Assembly: GCF_007183175.1 (NCBI RefSeq)
Contig: NZ_AP019807.1
Coordinates: 3,034,001-3,098,000 of the forward strand
Reading direction: 5' to 3'
Source of the DNA: Microbulbifer sp. GL-2
GTDB taxonomy: Bacteria; Pseudomonadota; Gammaproteobacteria; Pseudomonadales; Cellvibrionaceae
DNA: 64,000 bases
A program made the position numbers and the translations under genes. Under the pieces are notes generated by a model. That model did not search any database and was not told the origin of the DNA. It saw only the letters and a list, made by a program, of their open reading frames with translations. The first letter of the stretch is position 1, and each line of letters begins with the position of its first letter. Shown one piece after another: positions 18,245 to 27,579 of the stretch.

Positions 18245-20824
18245 GTGAATTTTAAAAAACGATTATCATTGGGTTTAGCACTCATTATTTTGGTGGTTAC
18301 CGGTTGTCAGCAGCAGAGTGCTGGGGTTCACACAAGAAAGGATGGGCCCCAGGTGAACGCTGGTGGCAGCCTGGAAAATTGGCCAGTTCTTGAACCAGCA
18401 TTGGCTCGAGATGAAAAACTGGAAGCACGTATTACGGAGATCATGTCCCGTATGTCGTTGGAGGAAAAAGTAGGTCAGATGATACAGGCGGAAATTCGCC
18501 ATGTAACTCCTGAAGATGTGAAAAAATATCACCTGGGATCTGTACTCAATGGTGGTGGTACCTTCCCGAATAATAATAAGTTTGCTACTCCCCAGGATTG
18601 GCTAGCACTCTCCGGTGCCTTCTTTGAAGCATCCATGGACACCTCCGATGGTGGTGTCGCTATTCCTCTGATTTGGGGTTCCGATGCCGTTCACGGTCAC
18701 AATAATGTAATTGGTGCAACACTGTTCCCTCATAATATCGGTTTGGGTGCTGCCAGGGATCCCAATCTGATCGAACGCATTGGTCGTGCAACTGCCCGTG
18801 AAGTTGCAGTAACAGGAATTGATTGGACATTTGCCCCCACGGTGGCCGTAGCACGCGATGATCGTTGGGGGCGTACCTACGAAAGTTATTCTGAAGATCC
18901 CGCTATAGTTGCCGAATATGCGGAAGCCATGGTCAGGGGGCTACAAGGGGCCAAAACTGACGCAGATTTTCTGCGCGGCGAGAATCTGGTGGCCACCGCC
19001 AAGCACTTTGTCGGTGATGGTGGTACTACCCGCGGCATTGACCGCGGTGACAATGCTGTACCTGAGAAAGAGCTGGCTGAAGTACATGCCGCTGGCTATT
19101 TGACCGCGTTGCCCGCTGGTGTTCAAACTGTGATGGCTTCATTCAACAGTTGGAACGGTGAGAAGCTGCATGGCCACAGATATCTACTGACGAATGTCCT
19201 TAAAGAGCGTTTAGGTTTTGATGGTTTTGTTGTGGGAGACTGGAGTGGTCACAGTTTCGTCCCCGGTTGTACCCTGGAGAGTTGCGCTGCAGCCATTAAT
19301 GCAGGGCTGGACATGTTCATGGTGCCGGCGGATTGGAAAGCTCTCTACGAGAGTACCCTTGCCCAAGCCAGGAGCGGTGAAATTCGCCCTGAGCGCCTGG
19401 AGGATGCTGTACGTCGTATCCTGAGAGTCAAACTTCGTGCAGGTTTATTTGAGCGCAACATACCACTGGCAGGTAAGGATGGCATTATCGGCAATGATGA
19501 GCATCGTGCGATTGCTCGTGAAGCGGTGCGTAAATCTCTGGTGTTACTGAAAAATAATCAGCAGCTGTTACCGCTGTCTGCCGGGCAAAATGTTCTAGTG
19601 GTGGGTGATGGTGCTGACAACCTTTCTAAGCAGAGTGGCGGCTGGACAATTTCTTGGCAGGGTACAGGAAATACTCGAGCTGATTTTCCCGGTGCAACTT
19701 CTATTTTTGAAGGGATTGATTCAGCAGTAAAAACTGCTGGTGGCGAAGCTGTCCTGAGTGTGGATGGATCTTTCGGAGATGACACCTTTGCAAATGGCAA
19801 GGCACCTGAGGTAGCAATTGTTGTCTATGGAGAAGAACCCTACGCTGAGTGGCACGGAGATATCACCAATATTGAATACCAGCGCTACAACAAAAAAGAT
19901 TTGGCGTTACTGCAACAATTGCGTGAGCAAGGTCTGCCAGTTGTCAGTATTTTCCTCTCTGGTCGTCCGCTATGGGTGAACAAGGAGCTGAATGCCTCCG
20001 ATGCGTTTGTTGCAGCATGGTTGCCTGGTTCGGAAGGGAGTGGTGTTGCGGATGTGCTATTCAGAAATGCTACTGGTGAAGTGCATTATCCATTCACCGG
20101 TAAGTTACCTTTCAGCTGGCCAATGTACTCCAATCAGACAATACTAAACGCCTATCATGAGAATTACGACCCTCTGTTCAAGTATGGTTATGGCTTGGGG
20201 AATGCAGAGGAGTCTCTGGTCGGCAATGAGCTACCGGAGTCCAGTTCGAACTATGCTGGTGCTGCTATGGAAGACGCATGGTTAATGGTTTCCCGTCCAC
20301 GTGCTCCTTGGGTTTTAAATATCTCTGAAGATAATTCAAAGCTTGTTCCTGTTCATGGTAACTACGCGACGAGTGGCGATGATGACAATATTGTTGTGGC
20401 TTCGATTGATATGTCTAATCAGGGTGATGCAAGGCTAATCAAATGGAAAGGGTTGCGTCCGGGTGCGGTAGAATTATCGGTCGAATATATGCAAAACCTT
20501 AATGCCTATTTGGAGGAGAGGTCTGCACTTAGCTTAAATATCCGTGTTGATCAGGAGGTAAAAAAGCCAATTATCGCGGCGATGACTTGTGGTGAAAATT
20601 GTATCGCTAAAGTGCCTCTGCAATCGACCTTGAAAACCATGCAGCTGAATGATTGGACTCATATCTCTGTGGACCTGCAGTGTTTTGCCAATGCGGGCGC
20701 TGATTTTGGTAAAATTTTCAGCGTTTTCCGCTTGGAAAGTGAAGGCGCTATGGAAATTGCGGTGGCCAATGTGAAATTGATTCCAGAAGCGGCCAAAACG
20801 GCAACAGTTCAGTGTGAAAGTTAA
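18245..20824 (+). CDS. GH3 beta-glucosidase, ExoP-like lipoprotein
   Basis: An 859-residue exported glycoside hydrolase of family 3. The N-terminus is a lipoprotein signal ending in lipobox VTGC, so the protein is probably anchored to a membrane facing the periplasm or cell surface. The (alpha/beta)8 domain contains KHFVGDGGT and the nucleophile Asp in GFVVGDWSG (about D332); the second domain has LKNNQQLLPL, and a C-terminal ExoP-type domain follows (about 650-859). Such enzymes release glucose from the non-reducing end of beta-1,3 and beta-1,4 oligosaccharides. I prefer GTG 18245, preceded by GGGAG at 18234-18238, over TTG 18239. A close paralogue is at 31080-33638. Confidence 0.93.
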   Translation: MNFKKRLSLGLALIILVVTGCQQQSAGVHTRKDGPQVNAGGSLENWPVLEPALARDEKLEARITEIMSRMSLEEKVGQMIQAEIRHVTPEDVKKYHLGSVLNGGGTFPNNNKFATPQDWLALSGAFFEASMDTSDGGVAIPLIWGSDAVHGHNNVIGATLFPHNIGLGAARDPNLIERIGRATAREVAVTGIDWTFAPTVAVARDDRWGRTYESYSEDPAIVAEYAEAMVRGLQGAKTDADFLRGENLVATAKHFVGDGGTTRGIDRGDNAVPEKELAEVHAAGYLTALPAGVQTVMASFNSWNGEKLHGHRYLLTNVLKERLGFDGFVVGDWSGHSFVPGCTLESCAAAINAGLDMFMVPADWKALYESTLAQARSGEIRPERLEDAVRRILRVKLRAGLFERNIPLAGKDGIIGNDEHRAIAREAVRKSLVLLKNNQQLLPLSAGQNVLVVGDGADNLSKQSGGWTISWQGTGNTRADFPGATSIFEGIDSAVKTAGGEAVLSVDGSFGDDTFANGKAPEVAIVVYGEEPYAEWHGDITNIEYQRYNKKDLALLQQLREQGLPVVSIFLSGRPLWVNKELNASDAFVAAWLPGSEGSGVADVLFRNATGEVHYPFTGKLPFSWPMYSNQTILNAYHENYDPLFKYGYGLGNAEESLVGNELPESSSNYAGAAMEDAWLMVSRPRAPWVLNISEDNSKLVPVHGNYATSGDDDNIVVASIDMSNQGDARLIKWKGLRPGAVELSVEYMQNLNAYLEERSALSLNIRVDQEVKKPIIAAMTCGENCIAKVPLQSTLKTMQLNDWTHISVDLQCFANAGADFGKIFSVFRLESEGAMEIAVANVKLIPEAAKTATVQCES

Positions 20825-20937
20825 TGGCGAGAAATTTGAGGGGGTCAAGTTGGTTCAATCTAATCTTGATTCCTTTCAAAGATATTGAAGGAAATATTGT
20901 TGCTTACCTGAGTTGGTTTATATCAAAACTTTTATAT

Positions 20938-20959
20938 CCCCTTAAAGAAGAGGGGTTTT
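20938..20959 (+). terminator. Hairpin with U-run after GH3 gene
   Basis: CCCCTT (20938-20943) pairs with GAGGGG (20950-20955) around a 6-base loop and is followed by TTTT. It lies 114 bases after the GH3 stop. Confidence 0.5.
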
Positions 20960-21020
20960 GCCGCATTTGATGAAGGTGCCTTAACCTAAAAACAAAGCTA
21001 AGGATAAATCCCTGATCCGT

Positions 21021-21360
21021 ACTAATGATCACATTCTCAAACCCGAAACCAGATTGTTAAATCTGGAAGAAGAATTTGCCAATATCTATAAAGCCTGCAA
21101 GATACTTGGTGTATTGAGAGGCGCTTTCTATCGGTACAAGGAAGCAGTTTCGAGTGGTGGCGTGGATGCCCTTGTTGAGAAGAGTCGACGGGCACCCAAT
21201 TAAAAATACCGTGTTGACTTATGCCCTTCAACAACCTGACCATGGACAGATTCGAGTCTCAAGTGAACTGCGTAAATGCGGTGTACTTGTGTCCCCCTGT
21301 GGAGTTCGGAGCATCTGGTTACGTCATGATATGGCCAGTTTCAAATTAGGAATTTTATGA
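21021..21360 (+). pseudogene. IS481-type transposase remnant, N-terminal part, frameshifted
   Basis: Two frames read in series give the N-terminal helix-turn-helix part of an IS481-family transposase. The first frame runs from about 21021 (HILKPETRLL, then ILGVLRGAFYRYKEAV and ALVEKSRRAPN) to a stop at 21200. The +1-shifted frame continues with ALQQPDHGQIRVSSELRK and SPCGVRSIWLRHDMASFKL to the stop at 21360. The DDE integrase core that should follow is gone. No start codon fits the homologous N-terminus. The remnant is therefore inactive. The 260 bases after it, up to the chitinase stop, hold no recognisable gene. Confidence 0.8.
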
Positions 21361-21622
21361 CTTCAGCGGTTCAACCATGGAAGATGCACTTTACTAAATT
21401 GAATCAATAATTAATTTTGTCAAAGTAACCTTGGGAAGCCGACCCTAGAGGCAACAACCATCCTTCTCAATTTTTACTAATAACCTATCAATTTCCTGAA
21501 TGCCATCAAGGCTTTTAAGCAACCTTTTTCGGGTTCTCCAGCTACAAGGAGTATCAGTAAGGCCCTGAGTCAGGGGCGCCTCAGCACCCCAGGCACATCG
21601 GGTTACCACCCTGTGAGAGTGA

Positions 21623-24208
21623 TCAATTGCAGGTTGCGGGACCAATCTGCTCCCAAACTATGGAAGTACCAGGCTCGTCACCCTGGGTCCACCACTTGGC
21701 GCGGTAACGGGTACCGTCGTGATTTACTTCGTCCCCACCGTTGTAACTGGTCGTTGCATTCCATGGTATTTCGACTTCACTGATCAGTGTCCAGGCAGCT
21801 GCGGTTATCCCCGGCTCCATCTGGGTCCAGTACTTGGCCTGCCAAACGAGATTCTGATGGCTTACCTGGTCACCGCCCAGGTAAGTGCCCCCCATATGCC
21901 AGGCAGGGTAATTATCTGCGTTGGGGTCGGACTGGCTGCAGCTATCCCCGGTATTGGTCACATTCACTTGTACTTCGGCAGAGACACTGGTGAAGCCATC
22001 GCTGACGGTTACTGTCGCGGTGAAAGCAGTATTCGCTTGGACCCGGGGTGCTGTGAAGGTAGCACTGGCACTATCGCCATTGGCTACAGAAAGGCCCGGT
22101 GCAACCCAGCTGTAAGTAAGCGTATCACCATCGGGGTCACTAGCATCGGCAGAAACACTGACGCTCTCACCCTCAGCAACAGAGACATTGGCTGGGACAG
22201 AAACGACGGGGGGTGCATTATTTCCCTCTGGTAACAGAGTCACTAAGACATTATCGGTATTCGATAACTCACCATCGCTCACAGTGAGTTCAAATTCCAA
22301 CTGCGTCTCCATAGTAACCTGCGGAGCGATAAACTCTGGAGTAGCACTATCCGTACCCTGTAGCGGTACTGTGGGGGTACCGATTTGAGTCCAGGAGTAG
22401 GTCAAAACATCACCATCTGGATCACTGGAAGCACTACCTTTCAAAGTCACTGAAGCGCCGCTCACCACTGACTGATCAACTCCCGCATTGGCTGACGGTG
22501 CTCGATTGGCCATGCCATCACCGTGGCCTAAGCTCTCGTGCATGGCATTGAGAATGTCACCGTTGTCTGCATCAATTTCCCAAGCAAACAAACCTGCGAG
22601 ACCATTGCTTCGTGCGTAAGTACCTTTTTGCATGACGGAGGTGACATTGTCATAGGTAATCAGGTCACCGGTATCCGCCTTGAAGATATAGGCGCCCTGA
22701 GCAGTACTGTCGTAGTGCTCCTGCCACTGACCGCTGGCAATCTTCCCGGCAATATCACGGTAGTCCACAATGCCGGCTTCCCAGGTGCCAGGAGTCGCTC
22801 CGGTCGCTGTTCCAGTCAGGTGATCAGCACCGGTCCAACCGGTAACCCCGGTCCAACCGCGACCATACATCGCAGTACCCAGCACCAGCTTAGACGGTGG
22901 TACACCAGCGCCAATCAATGCCTGTACACCGGAATGGGCATTGTAGTCATCTGTCGGGTTCCAGCTCGGAGCATAAATCGCCGTCTGGTGGCCAAGGGTC
23001 TCGTTACTCCAGGCTCCGTAGAAGTCATAGGTCATCAAAAACAGATAATCCATGTACTGTTCGACGTTCGAGTAATCGACATCTTCGATCTTGTCAGCTC
23101 CAGCACCAATAGCAGAAGTGAGCTCGTATTCACGGCCGCTTTCCTGCTCGAGCTGGTCCAGCATTGCGCGCAGTTCCTTCATCAGTAAGCGGTAAGTCTC
23201 ACCATCGGTAGTGGGATCGCCAAGGTTGGGATTCGCACCCTGGCCACCAGGGTACTCCCAATCGATATCCACACCGTCAAAGAATTTCCAGGTACGCAAA
23301 AACTCCTCTACTGAATCCACAAAGCGGGTACGAAGGTCAGGATCATCAAAGAAGTAGAACGGATCGGATAGGGTCCATCCGCCGATCGACGGTAGTATCT
23401 TTATATCTGGGTAGGCCTGCTTCAACGCCATTAACTGGCCGAAGTTACCCTTGTAGGGATCGGACCAACTGTGCCCTGCCTGTGATTTCTGCAGTGCCGC
23501 AAACGGATCGTGGATCGAAACTTTGAAATCTTCCCGCCCAGAGCAAGAACGTTGTAGAGCTTGGAAGCTGCCTTCAATTTCCTTGAGACTGTCGTTGATG
23601 CCGTCGCCGCCGCAAATAGGAATAAAACCGTATAAGATATGGGTGAGGTTATAGGCCGGGATCTTGTCAACAGGAAACTTACGACCATATACACCCCACT
23701 CCACAAAGTAAGCACCCACAACAGATCCGCTGTTGTTAGTGTAAGGCTGGTTGTTTTCTCCATCATTGAGCACGATTGGGCCCAAGTGGCTTCCGTCAGT
23801 ATCAGCTACGACGATGTCAGTTATTTCTGAACTGCTGCAACCGGAGGAGTTACATAGGGCGACCTGCAGTTCGTATTGGCCTCCTTCACTGATCTGCAAT
23901 GTGGCAGTTCCGCTCTGGTTACCGGCACCATTTACCGGCTGCTCGAGTACAACTTGTCCATCGAGCAGATACTGTGCAGTGTCGGCGTCGTCGCCGGAAA
24001 ACTTGGACCAGGCCACCGGTACTTCGGCATGGTCTTTGATGTTAACCAGCTGCTCGTAGGCGGTAGCCGCCCCATCAACTTCAATAATGGCAAAGCTGGT
24101 TTCCATATTGTTGATGGTGGGTGCACCTGGGACTGCGAGTGCGGTCGAACTGGCTAAAGCAAATATCAATGGAGTTTGCGACCGGGTCAGGAATTTAGGC
24201 GTTTGCAT
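21623..24208 (-). CDS. Secreted GH18 chitinase with PKD-like and two CBM5/12 domains
   Basis: An 861-residue exported endochitinase. The order is: signal peptide ending near ALA-VPG; an N-terminal beta-sandwich (about 28-140) like the ChiA N-domain; a GH18 barrel (about 160-560) with SIGGW and the catalytic DGVDIDWE (acid Glu about E318) plus the MTYDFYG motif; two PKD/cadherin-like domains (about 580-760); and two C-terminal chitin-binding CBM5/12 modules, each with a W-rich YWTQ/WWTQ core. I start at ATG 24208, preceded by AAGG, because the next upstream ATG (24247) has no ribosome site and would add 13 polar residues. It is the only minus-strand enzyme in the island and lies between two dead transposase genes. 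Confidence 0.94.
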   Translation of the reverse strand: MQTPKFLTRSQTPLIFALASSTALAVPGAPTINNMETSFAIIEVDGAATAYEQLVNIKDHAEVPVAWSKFSGDDADTAQYLLDGQVVLEQPVNGAGNQSGTATLQISEGGQYELQVALCNSSGCSSSEITDIVVADTDGSHLGPIVLNDGENNQPYTNNSGSVVGAYFVEWGVYGRKFPVDKIPAYNLTHILYGFIPICGGDGINDSLKEIEGSFQALQRSCSGREDFKVSIHDPFAALQKSQAGHSWSDPYKGNFGQLMALKQAYPDIKILPSIGGWTLSDPFYFFDDPDLRTRFVDSVEEFLRTWKFFDGVDIDWEYPGGQGANPNLGDPTTDGETYRLLMKELRAMLDQLEQESGREYELTSAIGAGADKIEDVDYSNVEQYMDYLFLMTYDFYGAWSNETLGHQTAIYAPSWNPTDDYNAHSGVQALIGAGVPPSKLVLGTAMYGRGWTGVTGWTGADHLTGTATGATPGTWEAGIVDYRDIAGKIASGQWQEHYDSTAQGAYIFKADTGDLITYDNVTSVMQKGTYARSNGLAGLFAWEIDADNGDILNAMHESLGHGDGMANRAPSANAGVDQSVVSGASVTLKGSASSDPDGDVLTYSWTQIGTPTVPLQGTDSATPEFIAPQVTMETQLEFELTVSDGELSNTDNVLVTLLPEGNNAPPVVSVPANVSVAEGESVSVSADASDPDGDTLTYSWVAPGLSVANGDSASATFTAPRVQANTAFTATVTVSDGFTSVSAEVQVNVTNTGDSCSQSDPNADNYPAWHMGGTYLGGDQVSHQNLVWQAKYWTQMEPGITAAAWTLISEVEIPWNATTSYNGGDEVNHDGTRYRAKWWTQGDEPGTSIVWEQIGPATCN

Positions 24209-24615
24209 AGGGTTTACCTTGAGCAAGTTATTTTTATTGTTGGCCATCGGCAGTTAGGTGTTGCGATCGCCAAAATGACACCGCTGTCAAAATATCAGTG
24301 CTTATGGGGAATCGCAATGCAGAAAGGGACGAATTGCTACGAGGTAAAAAGAATTGAAATGAAAGTTCCGCCATTGTGGGTGATATGTGGCTCGTATCAC
24401 AAACAAAACGGAACTTTACGAGCATATGACTGAGGCAAGGCATTGCGTCTTGTCCCAGGGGAGGTGCGGACTGATCAACCCGGATCGAGGGGAGAAAACG
24501 AGGAGTGCTGGTGGGTTGCTTTCTTGCACCGAGCAGGGGCTTTACCGGTGGTGATCGTTACGATTCACGGACCAGCTCGCAGCCGGTAAGGGGGGCGCAG
24601 GAATAACAAAGTTAA
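24209..24615. other. Upstream region of the chitinase gene
   Basis: About 400 bases between the chitinase start and the IS5-type remnant. It should hold the chitinase promoter reading leftward. I recognise no gene or clear operator in it. Confidence 0.4.
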
Positions 24616-25233
24616 GGAACCTCTGATCAACCAAGCATTTTTCTAGAGTTAAGCTGAGCCGCTTAAAAAATTCACTTTTTTACTCGCAGACGCTTAATTT
24701 TCGCGTAATAGTTCCCTGATTTTTCACCTGAAGTCCTCAATAGGCGAATTTCAGGCGCACCCCCCTAGGCAGCCAAGTATTTTTTCACTATTAGTAAGTT
24801 AATGAAGCCTGCGAGCAAGCACAGCCGCTCAGTATTTTTTACCTGTCCTTGATAGCGGACCTTGTCATAACCAAATACACGCTTGATGTAGCGAAAGGGG
24901 TACCCGCCTTTCTTGGTCTGATACATCTCTGGATCACGGGCCTTTTTACGATTTTTCTTGGAGCTGGCTGCATTGATAATCGTTACATCCACGATGCTGC
25001 CTTCTTTCAGCTGCATGCCGGGTTCTTTGAGGTGACTATTTATCTCTTCATAGAGCTGGCGAGCCAGCTGGTGTACTTCAAGTAGGTGGCGACAGTTAAG
25101 GATAGTAGTCTCATCAGGAATAGGCTTAGTAAGTGTCAGGCCAGTAAAATGGCGCATAGCCTCAATCTCATAGAGGGAATCCTCTATTTCTGCCGAATTA
25201 ATACAAATTTACACGGAATTATTTAGGGGTTCC
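24616..25233 (-). mobile_element. Decayed IS5-type insertion sequence
   Basis: Short terminal inverted repeats, GGAACCTCT (24616-24624) and AGGGGTTCC (25225-25233), match at 8 of 9 positions and enclose a transposase remnant. Outside them lie TTAA on the left and CTAG on the right; both fit the YTAR target pattern of IS5 elements but are not identical, so no intact target duplication remains. At about 618 bp it is half the size of a complete IS5-type element. Confidence 0.65.
24765..25200 (-). pseudogene. IS5-family transposase, internally deleted
   Basis: The frame encodes the IS5 transposase segments MRHFTGL, PDETTILNCRHLLE, EGSIVDVTIINA and DPEMYQTKKGG, then jumps directly to the C-terminal YPFRYIKRVFGY and KVRYQGQVKNTERL. 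The central DDE part that normally separates these two halves is missing, so the protein cannot be active. The homologous frame also extends 5' of the first ATG (25157) through AEIEDSLYEIEA to about 25200 before losing similarity, so the N-terminus is truncated too. Confidence 0.82.
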
Positions 25234-25562
25234 CTAGTAAATCATTAAATTGTTTGCCAGTGCCTATGTTTCGCAGGGCGGAAAATAATACCAGTTGTCC
25301 GTCCTGCCTTGGGATTGGGTCTCTTTATCTAATAAACATTTTAATTGCCTGTAGTGTCAGTGCTTAATCTATCTCCATGATTTGATGAGAGTGAATTAAA
25401 GTGCGGAGAAAGGCGGTTATGCTTAAAGTCCCCTCGGAGTGGTAGTCCTGTATCTTCGCATGAATCAGGAATGAACTTTAAAGATCTTTTATCGATAGTT
25501 TCGTTGTTCAGCAGTTGGGTATAAATGGAATATAGCTAAATTATATATAACAAATAGCGGAA
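25234..25562. other. Leader region of the GH16 gene
   Basis: About 330 AT-rich bases between the IS5-type remnant and the GH16 gene. No gene seen. It should contain the promoter for the GH16 gene; I could not pick out a convincing operator. Confidence 0.4.
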
Positions 25563-26798
25563 ATGCTCATGAAAAATAAAAGCATGATTATGTTAGAGTT
25601 GGTAATCTTCTGTTTGTGTATATTAGTCGTTCATGCTCAAGCCGTTACTTTCCAAGCAGAGGATTACACTTGGTTTTATGATCGGACACCGGGTAACAGC
25701 GGGGGTGCCTATAAAAACGATGACGTAGATATAGAAGCTACTAAAGATCGTGTCGACGGCTTCAATGTTGGCTGGATTGATCAGGGAGAGTGGCTTGCCT
25801 ACCAAAATTTACAAATACCCAGTACAGGAAACTATACGGTTCGTATGCGGGTATCCAGTCCTTCAGGTGCCACAGCATCTGTCGATTTAAACGGTGGTGC
25901 AACTGTATTGGGTAATGCCGTCATCCCCAATACCGGTGACTGGCAGAAATGGCAGAATGTCGAATTTACCGCCAAAATAGAGGCAGGCACTTATAGTTTG
26001 GGTGTTTACGCAGTGTCCGGTGGCTGGAATTTCAATTGGATCGAAATAATTGCTGCAGACCCCGAGAATCTTGTTTGGGCCGACGAGTTCAATAGTATCG
26101 ACAACAGCAGTTGGAGTTTCGAAATTGGTGGTGCTGGCTGGGGTAACAGCGAGCTACAGTATTACACTGACGGACAGAATGCGACGATTCAATATGATAG
26201 CACTGTGGATAGTAACGTGTTGGTGCTTGAAGCCAGGCGAGAGAATCCCAACGATTACGAATGCTGGTACGGTCATTGTACTTTTACTTCCACACGATTG
26301 ATATCCAGGAATAAAAAATCATTCCAATACGGCCGAATTGAAGCACGTATGAAGCTCCCACAAACCCAGGGGATATGGCCTGCTTTTTGGGCATTGGGAA
26401 ATAACTTCGACAGCGTGGGTTGGCCTCTGAGCGGAGAAATTGACATTATGGAGCATGTCGGTTTTGAGCCCACACTAACTCACGCTGCCATGCACGGCCC
26501 CGGCTACGCTGGTGCTACACCGATCTTTGGCACTTACGATCTGGGTGAAAGTGCCGATGCTAACTACCATACCTATGCAATTGAATGGAGTTCAAACGAA
26601 GTTCGCTGGTTTGTGGATAATAACCACTTCAAAACTGCTACTCGTGCGGACATTGAAGAGCATGGTCAATGGGTTTACGACCAGCCATTCTGGTTATTGC
26701 TCAACGTAGCTGTGGGAGGTAACTGGCCTGGAAGTCCAGACAATACATCCACTTTTCCACAGCGCTTGTATGTGGATTACGTGCGGGTATATCAGTAA
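25563..26798 (+). CDS. Secreted CBM6-GH16 laminarinase (endo-beta-1,3-glucanase)
   Basis: A 411-residue exported enzyme: signal peptide (to about residue 26, VHAQA), an N-terminal CBM6 (about 28-162, with VGWIDQGEWLAY and GGWNFNWIEI) and a C-terminal GH16 domain (about 168-411). The catalytic motif is GEIDIMEH (nucleophile E292, E297 acid/base), and the GRIEARMKLP and WPAFWALG strands are typical of bacterial laminarinases. It should cut internal beta-1,3 links in laminarin-type glucans. Starts at ATG 25563 and 25569 are both possible, with AGCGG upstream. It fits a beta-glucan locus together with GH3 and CBM56-like modules. Confidence 0.95.
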   Translation: MLMKNKSMIMLELVIFCLCILVVHAQAVTFQAEDYTWFYDRTPGNSGGAYKNDDVDIEATKDRVDGFNVGWIDQGEWLAYQNLQIPSTGNYTVRMRVSSPSGATASVDLNGGATVLGNAVIPNTGDWQKWQNVEFTAKIEAGTYSLGVYAVSGGWNFNWIEIIAADPENLVWADEFNSIDNSSWSFEIGGAGWGNSELQYYTDGQNATIQYDSTVDSNVLVLEARRENPNDYECWYGHCTFTSTRLISRNKKSFQYGRIEARMKLPQTQGIWPAFWALGNNFDSVGWPLSGEIDIMEHVGFEPTLTHAAMHGPGYAGATPIFGTYDLGESADANYHTYAIEWSSNEVRWFVDNNHFKTATRADIEEHGQWVYDQPFWLLLNVAVGGNWPGSPDNTSTFPQRLYVDYVRVYQ

Positions 26799-27579
26799 GT
26801 TGAAAGCTCTGTATACACCTCTGACAAATTGAAATTGGCTATAATCGTATCCCTTACTGATCGGAACGTGCAAGCAGTAAGGGATTAAAAAGTCGCTGTG
26901 ATAACATAATCAATGATTATATGGTGCTGACCGCATTCGTCGAGCTTAATGGTGCAACCAATAAGCCAAACAATCTTGTGCGCGATCGTAAATTTATTCA
27001 GGACTTAAGTTTTCAACTGGTAATCGATTTGTATTTTAATGGCGAAATCGAGCTTGATGTACTTCCGAACTCGGTGTCGCCGCAGTAGCATCAGTTGGTG
27101 GGCGCTCCCGGCACTGTAGGGAAAGTATCGGTTTAGCTCGCGGGAGATGATCTTGTTAGGGCGATTGAGCTATCGTGTGAAAGCTAGGGTTGAAAACTGT
27201 TCCATTATTGAAGTACTTGACCTGGTGTCGTTCTTTCAGGGGCATCTGGTTGCTGCGGGCTCCCATATGGTTTCTGGTTTGTTTATATGAAAGCTAACCA
27301 GCCTATAGTCAGCTGGCCTCCTTCGCTATTGTCAAGTCTGTCGGTTATTGTGGGAATCTAGAGGTCATATTATCTCGAATATATCCCCTGTCATCTTATT
27401 GCTATTGCCCCTTTTTATTGCCCGTTGAAGTATGTTTGTACGATGTAGCACTCTCATGGAAGTAGTTGCAATAGTGGCTGAGGTTATCTTCAGGTCGTAG
27501 ATTTATTCATTGAGCAAAGCTATCGATGTTTCGTCGAATACGGTAATAAAAAAATAAAAAGTTAAAGGATAAATTAACG
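26799..27579. other. Long gap with a strong inverted repeat and decayed-looking DNA
   Basis: This 781-base gap has no recognisable gene. A 55-codon frame (26921-27088, plus strand) starts at ATG and reads as plausible protein but matches nothing I know and has no clear ribosome site; it may be debris of a lost gene. A perfect 11-bp inverted repeat lies at 26849-26885. The last 100 bases, very AT-rich, lead into the GH5 gene with AAAGGAT before its start. Confidence 0.4.
26849..26885. repeat. Perfect 11-bp inverted repeat
   Basis: ATCCCTTACTG (26849-26859) is matched exactly by CAGTAAGGGAT (26875-26885) across a 15-base loop, 51 bases after the GH16 stop. As RNA it would make a stable stem and could end or protect the GH16 transcript, but no U-run follows on either strand. 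Confidence 0.7.

Noticed and set aside
21445..21645. A 66-residue minus-strand frame overlapping the chitinase end
   Set aside because: No family features and no ribosome site; it overlaps the CBM5/12 coding end in another frame.
22538..23188. A 216-residue open frame on the plus strand
   Set aside because: It is antisense to the GH18 barrel and PKD region, with no recognisable motif.
26921..27088. A 55-codon plus-strand frame in the gap before GH5
   Set aside because: Plausible composition but no known family, no ribosome site and no neighbour logic, so it is mentioned only as possible debris.
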